Both the position numbers and the translations under genes were made by a program. From contig NZ_AWXB01000027.1 of assembly GCF_000478985.1 (NCBI RefSeq), positions 1 to 63,820 of the forward strand: a stretch of DNA of 63,820 nucleotides, written 5' to 3'. Numbering within the stretch: the first letter of the stretch is position 1; each line of letters opens with the position of its first letter. This DNA is from Peptoniphilus sp. BV3C26 (GTDB taxonomy: Bacteria; Bacillota; Clostridia; Tissierellales; Peptoniphilaceae). Positions 51,581 to 63,820 of the stretch are shown in pieces. The notes beneath the pieces were generated by a model, which saw only the letters and a list, made by a program, of their open reading frames with translations, was not told the origin of the DNA and ran no database searches.

Positions 51581-51620
51581 AAAAGGAAGCACATTTTTCT
51601 ATCAAAATATGCTTCCTTTT
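51581..51620 (-). terminator. Terminator after tRNA-Ser
   Basis: AAAAGGAAGCA (minus) pairs over 11 bp with TGCTTCCTTTT (arms 51620-51610 and 51591-51581), ending in a T run, directly behind the tRNA 3' end. Confidence 0.75.
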
Positions 51621-51621
51621 T

Positions 51622-51709
51622 TGGCGGGAAGAGGGAGATTCGAACTCCCGAGGCCCGAAAGCCCACTTGTTTTCGAGACAAGCACATTAGACCACTCTGA
51701 CATCTTCCC
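51622..51709 (-). tRNA. tRNA-Ser(CGA)
   Basis: An 88-nt class II tRNA with encoded CCA. Acceptor GGGAAGA/TCTTCCC, D-arm CAGAGTGGTCTAATG, anticodon stem CTTGT/ACAAG with loop CTCGAAA (anticodon CGA, reads UCG), a long variable arm (GGGCTTTCGGGCCT region), and T-arm GGGAGTTCGAATCTCCC. It follows gatB in the same direction. Confidence 0.96.
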
Positions 51710-51737
51710 ATGTTGCAGAAATCTGCAACACATTTTA

Positions 51738-53165
51738 TTATATGTTTTTTAATTTTTCAAGAATCATTTTATTTGCTAATTGAGGGTTTGCTTTTCCTCT
51801 TGAAGCTTTCATAACTTGTCCTACTAAGAAGCCTAAAGCTCTGTCTTTTCCATTTTTGTAATCTTCTATGGATTGAGGATTTTCTGAAATAATTTTATCA
51901 ACTATTTTTTCTATCTCCCCTGTATCGCTTATTTGTATAAGACCTTTTTCCTTTATAATATCAAGGGGTTTTTTACCTGTTTCAAACATTTCTCGCAAAA
52001 CTTTTTTTCCTGCATTATTGTTAATTTTGTTTTCTTTTATTTGTTCAAGTAAAATTTTCAGATCTTCTACTTCAAAAGGAGTTTTAAATTTTTCATCACC
52101 TTGCAAATCCACTCTTCTTAAAACTTCTGTCATCATCCAATTACTTGCCATATTATAGTCATCAAATTTTTCTACAAGTTTTTCATAATAATCTGCAAGT
52201 TCTATTGTAGATGTTAAAACTTCAGCATCATATTTTGGAAGTTTATATTCTTTTACAAATCTAAGACTTTTTTCTTTAGGAAGCTCCGGCATGGATCTTC
52301 TTATTTCTTCAATGTATTCATCGCTTATTTCAACAGGCGGTAAATCTCCTTCCGGTGCAAATCTATAATCTGCAACTGTATATTTTATTCTCATAAGCAC
52401 AGTTTTATTGTTTGCATCATCCCATCTTCTTGTGGTCCTTAATTCTTCTTCTCCCTTTTCAAGAAGACCAATGTGTCTTTCAACTTCAAAGTCAATTGCT
52501 TTTTCTACTCCTCTAAAAGAGTTTAAATTTTTAACTTCAGTAACTTTTGTTTTTTTACCACTTTCAGTATCAATGACATTTACATTTACATCGCATCTTA
52601 GGGAACCCTCTTCCATTTTGCAGTCACTTATTCCCAAGTACACAAGGGTGCTCTTTAAATTTTCAAGAAACATTCTTGCTTCAGCTCCGCTATTCATATC
52701 GGGCTTACTTACAATTTCTATAAGAGGAACACCGCATCTGTTGTAATCCATAAGGGTATCTTCTTCCATGTGAAGAGATTTACCTGTGTCTTCTTCCATT
52801 TGTATTTTATAAATTCCAACTTTTTTTGGCCCCTCTTGGCCTTCTATTTCAATGTAACCATCATAGCAAATTGCCTGGTCATCTTGTGTTATTTGAAAGC
52901 CCTTTGTAAGGTCGGGATAAAAGTAATTTTTTCTGTCAAATTTACTGTGATTTTTTATTTCGCAATTTAAGGCAAGACCTGCCATAACAGAATATTTTAC
53001 AACATTTTCATTTAATACTGGAAGTCCTCCCGGAAGTCCTAAACAAACAGGACAAGTTAAAGTGTTGGGTTCTTTTCCGTAGGCATTTTCGCAAGAGCAA
53101 AAGGCTTTTGTCTTAGTTGAAAGCTCAACGTGTATTTCAAGACCTACTATTGTCTTATATTTCAT
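51738..53165 (-). CDS. gatB: Asp-tRNA(Asn)/Glu-tRNA(Gln) amidotransferase subunit B
   Basis: 475 residues. GatB binds mischarged tRNA and activates it with ATP. Blocks: TIVGLEIHVELSTKTKAFCSC with zinc-type cysteines (CSC ... CPVCLGLPGGLPVLN), GFQITQ, LHMEEDT, YNRCGVPLIEIVSKPDM, MEEGSLRCDVNVNV and the C-terminal YqeY-like domain ending GQVMKASRGKANPQLANKMI. It starts in overlap with the gatA end (4 nt). Complete. Confidence 0.97.
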   Translation of the reverse strand: MKYKTIVGLEIHVELSTKTKAFCSCENAYGKEPNTLTCPVCLGLPGGLPVLNENVVKYSVMAGLALNCEIKNHSKFDRKNYFYPDLTKGFQITQDDQAICYDGYIEIEGQEGPKKVGIYKIQMEEDTGKSLHMEEDTLMDYNRCGVPLIEIVSKPDMNSGAEARMFLENLKSTLVYLGISDCKMEEGSLRCDVNVNVIDTESGKKTKVTEVKNLNSFRGVEKAIDFEVERHIGLLEKGEEELRTTRRWDDANNKTVLMRIKYTVADYRFAPEGDLPPVEISDEYIEEIRRSMPELPKEKSLRFVKEYKLPKYDAEVLTSTIELADYYEKLVEKFDDYNMASNWMMTEVLRRVDLQGDEKFKTPFEVEDLKILLEQIKENKINNNAGKKVLREMFETGKKPLDIIKEKGLIQISDTGEIEKIVDKIISENPQSIEDYKNGKDRALGFLVGQVMKASRGKANPQLANKMILEKLKNI

Positions 53166-54588
53166 TTAAAACTCCTTTCAAATATATGGGCACAATTAAT
53201 AATTACATCGTCTTCAAATCTTTTTCCTGTAAGTTCAATTCCTACTGAAAGGCCATCTTTAATGGGCATTGGAATTGAAAGAGATGGGCAGCCCGCCATA
53301 TTTGCAGGAATTGTAAACATATCAGCTTGATAAACTTCAACACTGGACATATTACTTTCAAGTTCAAAGGGAAGCATAGGTGAAGTTGGACTCAAAATAA
53401 AATCATGATCTTTTAGAGCCATATCCATATCTCTTTTTATAAGTCCCCTTACTTTTAAAGCCTTATAATAGTAGTCTTCTGCAAGATCCAAGCTAAGTAT
53501 ATGAGTTCCTATCATAATACGTTTTTTTACTTCTTTTCCGAATCCTTCTCCCCTTGATTTTCTATACATTTCTTCAATACTTCCATATTCCTTTGTTCTG
53601 TGTCCAAATCTAAGGCCATCAAATCTTGCCATATTAGGAGCTATTTCTCCATTTACGAGAATGTGATAAGTTTCTATTACATATTTTAAATAGGGAAGGT
53701 CTATTATTTCAACTTTTCCTCCTAAATCTTGGAATTTTTTTATTGCCCTTTCAAATTCAGACATAACATTTTCTTTTAAATCCATTTCCATATAAATTTT
53801 TGGAATTGCAATTTTTTGTTTTTTAAATAAGTTTCATCTAAATTTTTTAAATCAATTTTTTCAATGGATTCATTTCCAAGACTTGTTGCATCTAATTTAT
53901 CTCTTCCAACTAAAATTTTTAAAAGACTTGTTGCATCTTCAACGGAATGTCCCATTGTTCCCGGAGAATCAAAAGTATTTGCCATAGTGGAAATTCCATA
54001 TCTTGAAATACTTCCGTAAGTGGGTTTTATCCCTACAATACCACAGTAGCTTGCAGGTTGTCTTGTAGATCCTCCTGTATCAGTTCCCACTGAAACAAGA
54101 GCTGTATTTGATGCAACAGAAGCTGCGCTTCCTCCTGATGAACCTCCTGGTACAAGTTTTGTATTTAAGGGGTTTTTTGTATAGCCAAAATAGGAACTTC
54201 TTGTTGTCGCCCCCATGGCAAATTCATCCATATTTGTCTTTCCTAAAATGACAGCTCCTGCTTCTTTTACTTTTTTACTTACAGAAGAGTCATAGGGAGA
54301 AATATAGTTTTCAAGCATTTTTGATCCACAAGTCATTCTTACATCTTTTAAAGAAATATTATCTTTAAGGGAAAGAGGAATTCCATATAGGGGAAGGTCA
54401 AAATTTCCTTCATCAAGTTCTTTTGCCCTCTTTAAAGCAAGATCATTTGTCTTAGTAATGTAAGCATTTATTTCTCCGTCTTTTTCTTCAATATTTTTTA
54501 TATATGCCCTTGTAACTTCAGTAACTGAAAAATCTTTTTTTCTATAACCCTGACAAAGTTGTTCAAGGGATAATTCTGTTAAATTCAT
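53162..54588 (-). pseudogene. gatA: Glu-tRNA(Gln) amidotransferase subunit A, single frameshift
   Basis: The amidase subunit, which releases ammonia from glutamine. The first frame (54588-53776, 270 residues) has the catalytic Lys in SLKDNISLKD and the Ser-cisSer region VPGGSSGGSAASVASN ... VGTDTGGSTRQPASYCG. It then goes astray (KLQFQKFIWKWI). The second frame (to 53162) continues with IYMEMDLKENVMSEFERAIKKF ... GEGFGKEVKKRIMIGTHILSLD and ends normally. One missing A in the run at about 53813-53818 (A6, expected A7) explains it. All catalytic parts are intact in sum. Since most Firmicutes lack GlnRS and need GatCAB, a sequence error or slippage rescue is more likely than true loss. Confidence 0.88.
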
Positions 54589-54591
54589 ATT

Positions 54592-54873
54592 TTACTCCAC
54601 AAACTTTATAATCTTAAAGAATCCGTATTTTTCTTCTGCTGTGTTTTCAGTAGCATCCTTCACATCTAAAGATTCTTTTACCTTATCTTCTCTTAAATTA
54701 TTAATTGTTCCGTTGACCTGAAAAACTCCTTCTATATTCTCAGTGTCAATCTTAGCAATACTATCAATTAAATTCATAGTTTCAGAAAAATCTTCTTCAA
54801 AGTTTTTAAGCTCCTCTTCTGAAAATTCAATCTGAGCAATATCTGCTATGTGTTTAATTTCCTCAAGCTTCAT
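54592..54873 (-). CDS. gatC: Glu-tRNA(Gln) amidotransferase subunit C
   Basis: 93 residues. EEIKHIADIAQIEFSEEELKNFEEDFSETMNLIDSIAKIDTENIEG is the GatC helical pair that clamps GatA to GatB, and LREDKVKESLDVKDATENTAEEKYGFFKI is the usual tail (RxDxV). AGGTAAC precedes the ATG. First of gatCAB, 3 nt before gatA. Confidence 0.95.
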   Translation of the reverse strand: MKLEEIKHIADIAQIEFSEEELKNFEEDFSETMNLIDSIAKIDTENIEGVFQVNGTINNLREDKVKESLDVKDATENTAEEKYGFFKIIKFVE

Positions 54874-54875
54874 TG

Positions 54876-59016
<4,141 letters not shown>

Positions 59017-59020
<4 letters not shown>

Positions 59021-59700
59021 TTTAATAACTCCCTTACAATATATGATCCAATCATTAAGCCTGCAGACGGAGGAACAAATGGTGTTGAACCTGGAGTTCT
59101 TTTATCTTCCGATAAATTATTTGGCTTTTCCGTACTATAAATTACAATGGGATCTAAATTAATATCTTTTAGCAATTTTCTCATACGCCTTGCCAGAGGA
59201 TCCGTATGAGTTTTTGAGATTTTTGTAATTATAAGTTTTGATGGATCTAATTTATTACCCGTTCCCATTGATGAAATAATAGGAATCTTATTTTCTTCTG
59301 CATTTTTAATTAAAAGTAGCTTAGCTTTAACATCATCAATGGCATCTGCAATAAAATCATAATTTTTAAGATCAATTAAACTTTGGCTGGTTTCACTATA
59401 ATTTATTTTATAAGCTTCAACTATAATTTCAGAATTTATATCTAAAAGTCTTTTTTTTAATACACTGACCTTATCTAAACCTAAAGTTGAATCCAAAGCT
59501 ATAAGTTGCCTATTTTTATTTGTTATATCAACAAAATCTCTATCAACTATACCTATTCTTCCTAGGCCTACCCTTGCTAAAGATTCTGCCACATAGGAAC
59601 CCACTCCACCTAAGCCGAATACAATAACTGATGAATTTTTAAGCTTTTCACTTCCATCTTTTCCGATTACTTTTTCAGTTCTTTCTTTCCAATTTGTCAA
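59017..59700 (-). CDS. tcdA: tRNA threonylcarbamoyladenosine dehydratase (TcdA, ThiF/E1-like)
   Basis: 227 residues. Rossmann ATP site VIVFGLGGVGSYVAESLARVGLGRIGIVDRDFVDITNKNRQ (about 25-65), with Asp and NxNRQ typical of E1-like enzymes. DFIADAIDDVKAKLLLI follows, then GTGNKLDP and HTDPLARRMRKLLKD (TcdA block). It cyclises t6A37 to ct6A on ANN-reading tRNAs. TTG start overlaps the SLH gene stop. The TcdA C-terminal PGSTPFVPPSAGLMIGSYIVREL is present. Confidence 0.93.
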
Positions 59701-60809
59701 TTTATGTCTACCTTTGTTACATTTCCATTAACAATTTCAATATTTGAAAAATACTCTTTGTCTTTTTCAAGAGACCTGTCAAAATAATATACAAATTCTC
59801 TTGGCCCCTTATAATTTAAAGATATATTTAAAATTTCCACAAGACTCTTATATCTTGAATCTTCCTTCTCAATATTTTTTATTTTAATATTTGCAGGAAA
59901 AACCATATTTTGGGAACTTATATCTTCAAAATAATTTTTAACAATTCCATCTTCAATAGTAAATTTAAATATGCTTCCAATTTTACTTATGTCAATTTTT
60001 ACAGAAGACTTATAATTTTCCATAGTTCCATCATGTTCAATTGTTAAAATATCATCTCTTATATCAACTAATTTTCCTTGAATTTCTTTAGAATTTTGAA
60101 TTTTTTCACTGTTTTTGTCTATAACTGAAGAAGATGCCTTTAAAATTTCTGGATTTGTTTTTAAAATCTTATCCATAATAACCGCCATTTCCGATCTTCT
60201 TACATATCTTTTTCCCAAAAACTTTCCGTCACTTCCTGAATCAGAAAAAATTCCAAGTTCTACAAGACTTGCAAGATAACCTTGAGAAATGTAAGGAGTA
60301 TCAAATAAATCCTTATGTTTTAAAAGAGATGTGTCTCCATATTTATTGAGTTTAAAAGCTCTTCCAAGATAAACTACAATTGAATTTCTGTCTGGATACT
60401 TTTTATTTTCTATAAATCCGCCCTTTTTCCCTGCCTCAAGAGTTTTTTCACTTATTGTTCCTCTTACTAAATTAAATTTAACCGCACTATCTGCCCATAA
60501 GGGTATAGAATACTTACTTAAATCAATTTGTAAATTTTTTATTTGTTCAGCCTCTTCTGGACTTACTTTTGAAATGCTCTCAATTATTTTTAAAGTTTCT
60601 AAAAAAGAAACAGGATTTTCAGGTTTAAAATTTCCATCAGGAAAACCTGAAAGTAAATTTTTTTCAGATAAATCAATAATTTGTGGATAAGCCCAAGAAA
60701 ATGGTCCGTCTTTTTTTAAATCTTTATATTCTGCAGCAAAAACTGAAGCTGGCAGTAAAGATAGGGATAAGCCTAAGATACTTAATCTATATAAAATTTT
60801 ATTTTTCAT
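59697..60809 (-). CDS. Secreted SLH-domain protein (smaller)
   Basis: About 370 residues. The signal peptide ends near SVFAAEYK. Then come SLH-type repeats: DLKKDGPFSWAYPQIIDLSEKNLLSGFPDGNFKPENPVSFLETLKII, a degenerate one, and LASLVELGIFSDSGSDGKFLGKRYVRRSEMAVIMDKIL. The C-terminal 150 residues are beta-rich (GKLVDIRDDILTIEHDGTMENY). SLH domains bind pyruvylated secondary wall polymer. ATG 60809 is chosen because GGAGG lies inside the longer frame from 60821. It heads the tcdA-pcrA-ligA-gatCAB operon. Confidence 0.9.
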   Translation of the reverse strand: MKNKILYRLSILGLSLSLLPASVFAAEYKDLKKDGPFSWAYPQIIDLSEKNLLSGFPDGNFKPENPVSFLETLKIIESISKVSPEEAEQIKNLQIDLSKYSIPLWADSAVKFNLVRGTISEKTLEAGKKGGFIENKKYPDRNSIVVYLGRAFKLNKYGDTSLLKHKDLFDTPYISQGYLASLVELGIFSDSGSDGKFLGKRYVRRSEMAVIMDKILKTNPEILKASSSVIDKNSEKIQNSKEIQGKLVDIRDDILTIEHDGTMENYKSSVKIDISKIGSIFKFTIEDGIVKNYFEDISSQNMVFPANIKIKNIEKEDSRYKSLVEILNISLNYKGPREFVYYFDRSLEKDKEYFSNIEIVNGNVTKVDIN

Positions 60810-60877
60810 AAAAACCTCCATTTTTTAATTATAACACATTATATATTATTGAAAATAAAGAGCCCTTAAGATGAAGG

Positions 60878-60910
60878 TAAAAAAAATCAGCCTTAATTTT
60901 AAGGCTGATA
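60878..60910 (-). terminator. Terminator after the larger SLH gene
   Basis: ATCAGCCTT/AAGGCTGAT, a 9-bp stem around a 6-nt loop, with a T8 run following on the minus strand. Confidence 0.9.
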
Positions 60911-60921
60911 ATTTTTTAATT

Positions 60922-62904
60922 TTATCTTATATCTAAGATGCGTCCTCCCCCATTGCTATAATAAGGATTATTAGATACTCCATATAAATACATTACAGGG
61001 GTGATATAAATAGGTCTATAAGAGTTTAGGTTTTCTTGAACTACAACTATGAAATCTCCTCTTTCTCCATCTCTTAGATTGATGTTTTGAGCTTCAAAAG
61101 TTTCTCTATCTAAAGTTCTTAAATTTGTATTGGAAACTATTTGTTGAGAATTTATAATTGTGAAAAGATCTTTTTGGTATAGGCTAGAAAGATTATCTCT
61201 TCCTTTAAAAGCTGTAACTTTATAAATTCCGTAACCTCTTGAATCATAGCTGTTATCAAAAAATCTCATAGTTTCTATGTTATTACCTTTTAAAGTTAAA
61301 ATAGCATAAACATTTCCGCTTCTAAGATTATTTCCAGAAATGCTAGTTATTTTAGAGTCTGACATTCCCCAATAAGCATTGTTATTTACAATGTTATAGG
61401 AATAGCTTCTATTTGTAGCATAATCTGCAATTGTTAAAGTTCCTGCATTTCTTGCATTGTCTATAGAAAAATCAGTTATTTTTCCGAAAACTGTAGCACC
61501 TTGATTTTGATTTACTAAGTTTTCTCCTATATACCTGAAGTTTGTAGGAGCGTAGAAATTATCTCCAACTTTTTTATTATCTAAAAGCGGATTTTTTCCG
61601 TAAGAATCAACTTTTGCATAGAATTTGTAATCTCTTCCGTCATTTAAAGTTAAAGTAAATTCTCTTATTTGTGAATTAGGTAAAACATTGCCTATAGATT
61701 TAATTAAACCTGAAACATTTCCAGTTCTTGGAGTTACATATAAATCAGTTACTCTACCTTGAGAGTTTGTCTTATATTCAATAAGATCTCCAGCTTTTAT
61801 TTGTCCTAAGTTTGATTTGTAGCCTAAGATGTAAATATTTGCTGGTGTTTCCAAATAATAAGAACCTATATTTGTTGTAGGAATTGATTCAGATTTTGTA
61901 TAATCAACATTTGTAGAATTACTTGCATATCTTGCAGTAAATCCATTACTTGAAATGTCACTTACATATCCTACGAAACCTTCCATAATGTCAGTTATTT
62001 CAATTTCTTTTGCAAGTCCTTCGACTCCATTTATGTTTCCTTGAACATAAGAAATTTTTACAGTTTGTCCTTCTTTAATATCTTTTGTAGAAAGGACTTT
62101 TCCATTTGAAGTAACTTTTGTGTTGGCGTCATAGGCAAAAGAATATCTCTTTATAGATGTTTCAATAATAACTCTGTTCATATCATTTACAGTTGAAGCA
62201 AGTAAAACTTTTCCGCTTATAGTTTCTACTTCTTGTTTAGCTGTATAATCATAAGATGCTTTTGTTATTATTGCCATTTCAGAACGTCTTATTCCACGTT
62301 CACCTTCAAATTTACCGTTTGAACCTGTTGCGGTAAATATGTTTGCTTTTACTAGGCTTGTAAGATAATCTTTAGTGAAATCTTTTAAATTTCCAATATC
62401 TTTGTGTTTTAAGACGCTGTGGTCTGAATCTCTTTTAAGCTTTAAAGCCTTTGCATAAAATACAGCAATATCTTTTCTATAAGGAACTTCAATTTTTTTA
62501 GCATCAAACATTTTATTATTATGTGCTATCTTCAAAGTATCTTCGCTGAAAACATCTCTATAAAGACAAACTGCAACGGCCTCTTTAGCCCAATCATCAA
62601 CTTTTAATTTATTAAGTAAATCTTTGTATTTATTTAATGCAGTTTTAGTTTCAGTATCTGAAGGATTCATAATTCCTTTTAGGAGAGAACAAGTTTCAAG
62701 AAAATAAACTTCTTTATCTGGCTTAAATTTTCCGTCAGGATATCCTGCAATAATAGATCTGTCACTTAAAACATCTATTGCATCATATGCCCACCCATAA
62801 GGTCCATTACTTTTAACATCGCTAAAGCTTTTAGCAAATGCTGCACCAGGGATAAGAGTGGCTGCGGCAAGAGTGCATGCAACTATCTTTTTTAAATTTT
62901 TCAT
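60922..62904 (-). CDS. Secreted SLH-domain surface protein (larger)
   Basis: 660 residues. Signal peptide MKNLKKIVACTLAAATLIPGAAFA, then SLH repeats: FSDVKSNGPYGWAYDAIDVLSDRSIIAGYPDGKFKPDKEVYFLETCSLLKGI (about 27-80), WAKEAVAVCLYRDVFSEDTL, and LTSLVKANIFTATGSNGKFEGERGIRRSEMAIITKASYD (about 187-225). The remaining 430 residues are beta-strand-rich repeats with GxVxxI-type starts (SGKVLLAST, EGFVGYVSDI, SGLIKSIGN, FGKITDFSI), each followed by a hinge, like a chain of small barrels. It shares the SLH unit with the 59697 gene. A strong promoter and GGAGG suggest high expression; S-layer-like or adhesive role inferred. Confidence 0.92.
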   Translation of the reverse strand: MKNLKKIVACTLAAATLIPGAAFAKSFSDVKSNGPYGWAYDAIDVLSDRSIIAGYPDGKFKPDKEVYFLETCSLLKGIMNPSDTETKTALNKYKDLLNKLKVDDWAKEAVAVCLYRDVFSEDTLKIAHNNKMFDAKKIEVPYRKDIAVFYAKALKLKRDSDHSVLKHKDIGNLKDFTKDYLTSLVKANIFTATGSNGKFEGERGIRRSEMAIITKASYDYTAKQEVETISGKVLLASTVNDMNRVIIETSIKRYSFAYDANTKVTSNGKVLSTKDIKEGQTVKISYVQGNINGVEGLAKEIEITDIMEGFVGYVSDISSNGFTARYASNSTNVDYTKSESIPTTNIGSYYLETPANIYILGYKSNLGQIKAGDLIEYKTNSQGRVTDLYVTPRTGNVSGLIKSIGNVLPNSQIREFTLTLNDGRDYKFYAKVDSYGKNPLLDNKKVGDNFYAPTNFRYIGENLVNQNQGATVFGKITDFSIDNARNAGTLTIADYATNRSYSYNIVNNNAYWGMSDSKITSISGNNLRSGNVYAILTLKGNNIETMRFFDNSYDSRGYGIYKVTAFKGRDNLSSLYQKDLFTIINSQQIVSNTNLRTLDRETFEAQNINLRDGERGDFIVVVQENLNSYRPIYITPVMYLYGVSNNPYYSNGGGRILDIR

Positions 62905-62927
62905 TATATACCTCCATTCGTACTTAT

Positions 62928-62933
62928 ATTATA
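62928..62933 (-). promoter_or_regulatory. Extended -10 of the larger SLH gene
   Basis: TGGTATAAT on the minus strand, 24 bp before the ATG, with GGAGG between. Confidence 0.6.
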
Positions 62934-62989
62934 CCACAGCTTAATTTTTGATTTTATTACAAGTTAATTGCAAATATAAAAAATTAATA

Positions 62990-63018
62990 CATGACTTATA
63001 TTATCATTGTGATATAAT
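62990..63018 (+). promoter_or_regulatory. Promoter of the precorrin-2-dehydrogenase-like gene
   Basis: TGATATAAT (hexamer 63013-63018) is an extended -10; CATGAC at 62990 is a weak -35 at 17 bp. AAGGAGG follows before ATG 63035. Confidence 0.6.
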
Positions 63019-63034
63019 TAACCAAGGAGGAAAT

Positions 63035-63766
63035 ATGAGATACTTACCTATTACAATCGATACTAAAAACAAAAGTATAATTGTCTTTGGCGGAGGAGAA
63101 ATTGTACTTGAAAGAGTAAAGACTCTTTTAGAAACTGAATTTAAAATTTATTTGGTCAGTGATAAAATAATTGATGAGCTTTGGAATCTTGCAAAGGAAA
63201 ATCCTGAAAGACTTTTAATTAAAGAAATGATTGTTGACGAAAAATTTATCTTCTTTGATTTTGACTATTGCATAATTGCAACTATGGATATGAAAGTTAA
63301 TGCAGCTCTTGAAAATAGGGCTAAGAAAAATAATATTCCCTATGAACGCGAAGATATTTTAAGTGAAAGTTCTTTTAATTTTATGAAATCATCTTCCATA
63401 GGTCAAATCACACTTGGAGTTTCTAGTGATTCAAATAATACTTCCCTTGAAAATATAGTTTTTGAAGATATTGAAAAACTTACAAATTCATACAATCCTC
63501 AAAAATTTGATATCCTTTCAAAAATCAGAACCGCCCTTGTTAGAAAAAACACTCCCAACATTGATGAGATTATTAAAAATTTGTATGATGATGAGCATAT
63601 TAATTTAAATACTTATCTAAACAATATTAATGTTGAAGCAAAGGCTGAAAAAGAAAATAATATGGCGGATCTAAAAGATTATATTAAAGATTTAAATAAG
63701 GCTTCTAAAAAAACAAGTCTTGAAGATTTGAAAAAAGAATTGAAAGAAGAAAAATACCGAAAATAG
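63035..63766 (+). CDS. Precorrin-2 dehydrogenase/sirohydrochlorin ferrochelatase-like protein (CysG/Met8 N-terminal type)
   Basis: 243 residues from ATG 63035 (MRYLPITIDT) behind AAGGAGG; the frame also extends back to 62948 through the promoter. The N-terminal Rossmann unit (LPITIDTKNKSIIVFGGGEIVLERVKTLLETEFKIYLVS) has the GGG.x..R.K pattern of siroheme synthase, and FDYCIIATMDMKVNAALENRAKKNNIPY matches the family's ATxDxxxN-like block. SSSIGQITLGVSSDSNNTSLE matches the middle domain. The last about 70 residues are charged and helical. No other tetrapyrrole gene is in the window; it could also be a regulator built on this fold. Confidence 0.85.
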   Translation: MRYLPITIDTKNKSIIVFGGGEIVLERVKTLLETEFKIYLVSDKIIDELWNLAKENPERLLIKEMIVDEKFIFFDFDYCIIATMDMKVNAALENRAKKNNIPYEREDILSESSFNFMKSSSIGQITLGVSSDSNNTSLENIVFEDIEKLTNSYNPQKFDILSKIRTALVRKNTPNIDEIIKNLYDDEHINLNTYLNNINVEAKAEKENNMADLKDYIKDLNKASKKTSLEDLKKELKEEKYRK

Positions 63767-63820
63767 TAATTATTGACAAAGATTCTGAAAAAAATTACTT
63801 AAAGTATTAAAAAATACTCC

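Larger units (their letters stand above)
51191..51621. other. 430-bp gap with mobile-element scar and terminators
   Basis: It holds the promoter region of the response regulator (TATACT near 51295), a terminator (51316-51340), the rlmD C-terminal scrap (51355-51432), a short higher-GC patch (about 51450-51530) of unknown origin, and the hairpin after tRNA-Ser (51581-51620). No intact reading frame. Confidence 0.6.

Noticed and set aside
63767-63820. TTGACA near 63773 as a promoter for a following gene
   Set aside because: No convincing -10 is visible 17 bp later and the window ends, so it cannot be supported.

Overview
The window is AT-rich, with A/T-biased codons, short intergenic gaps, strong AGGAGG-type ribosome binding sites and many hairpin/T-run terminators. 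Together with SLH-domain surface proteins, a glmS ribozyme, GatCAB and a type I restriction system, this suggests a low-GC anaerobic Gram-positive coccus of the Peptoniphilaceae/Tissierellia type (Peptoniphilus or Anaerococcus relatives). The genus is inferred from overall gene character, not proven.

Layout. 1-8.9 kb: the 5' part of a secreted surface protein, rpsD, a DUF2007 protein, then a minus-strand housekeeping run (small membrane protein, P-loop protein, YhcC-type radical SAM protein, DUF1292 protein, PepD, MsrA, a RelA/SpoT-domain protein, a cytoplasmic parvulin). 9-14.9 kb: glmS behind its self-cleaving ribozyme, a CNNM/HlyC-type gene with two frameshifts, ackA and tmcAL. 14.9-21.5 kb: a type I restriction-modification operon hsdM-hsdS-hsdR. 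Its hsdS carries an (AG)11 dinucleotide tract that decides whether a third target-recognition domain is fused on, plus a 12-bp triplication in the spacer helix. 21.6-26.7 kb: an iron/metal-chelate ABC uptake operon (methyltransferase, binding protein, permease, ATPase, bicupin) with a perfect 7-1-7 Fur box, divergent from a Crp/Fnr regulator. 27-37.2 kb: an 11-gene minus-strand operon joining a branched-chain-amino-acid-type ABC importer to DhaK/DhaL, two tandem URO-D/MtaA-like zinc methyltransferase-like proteins, a GntR regulator and a cysteine-desulfidase-like enzyme. I see this as the best candidate for an undescribed catabolic pathway. 37.3-40.6 kb: a two-component system and galU, whose 3' end is frameshifted.

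40.4-46 kb is a higher-GC island that looks transferred: a serine-recombinase C-terminal fragment with four 20-bp-spaced repeats, then a nitrosative-stress-type operon (hcp, a ferredoxin gene that has lost its first cysteine cluster, bicupin, DUF1858, DUF2249, a 4Fe-4S protein) divergent from a Crp/Fnr (HcpR-like) regulator. Two identical 16-bp palindromes sit before its two promoters. 46.2-51.2 kb holds an antimicrobial-peptide-type ABC exporter with its two-component system, followed by a C-terminal scrap of an rlmD/rumA gene that is probably another mobile-element scar.

51.6-60.8 kb is a housekeeping minus-strand operon: SLH protein, tcdA, pcrA, ligA, gatC, gatA (frameshifted), gatB, then tRNA-Ser(CGA). 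A second, larger SLH protein and a plus-strand precorrin-2-dehydrogenase-like gene end the window. Four single-base frameshifts (two in the CNNM gene, one each in galU and gatA) all lie in A or T runs. As gatA is expected to be essential, part of this may be homopolymer assembly error rather than biology.
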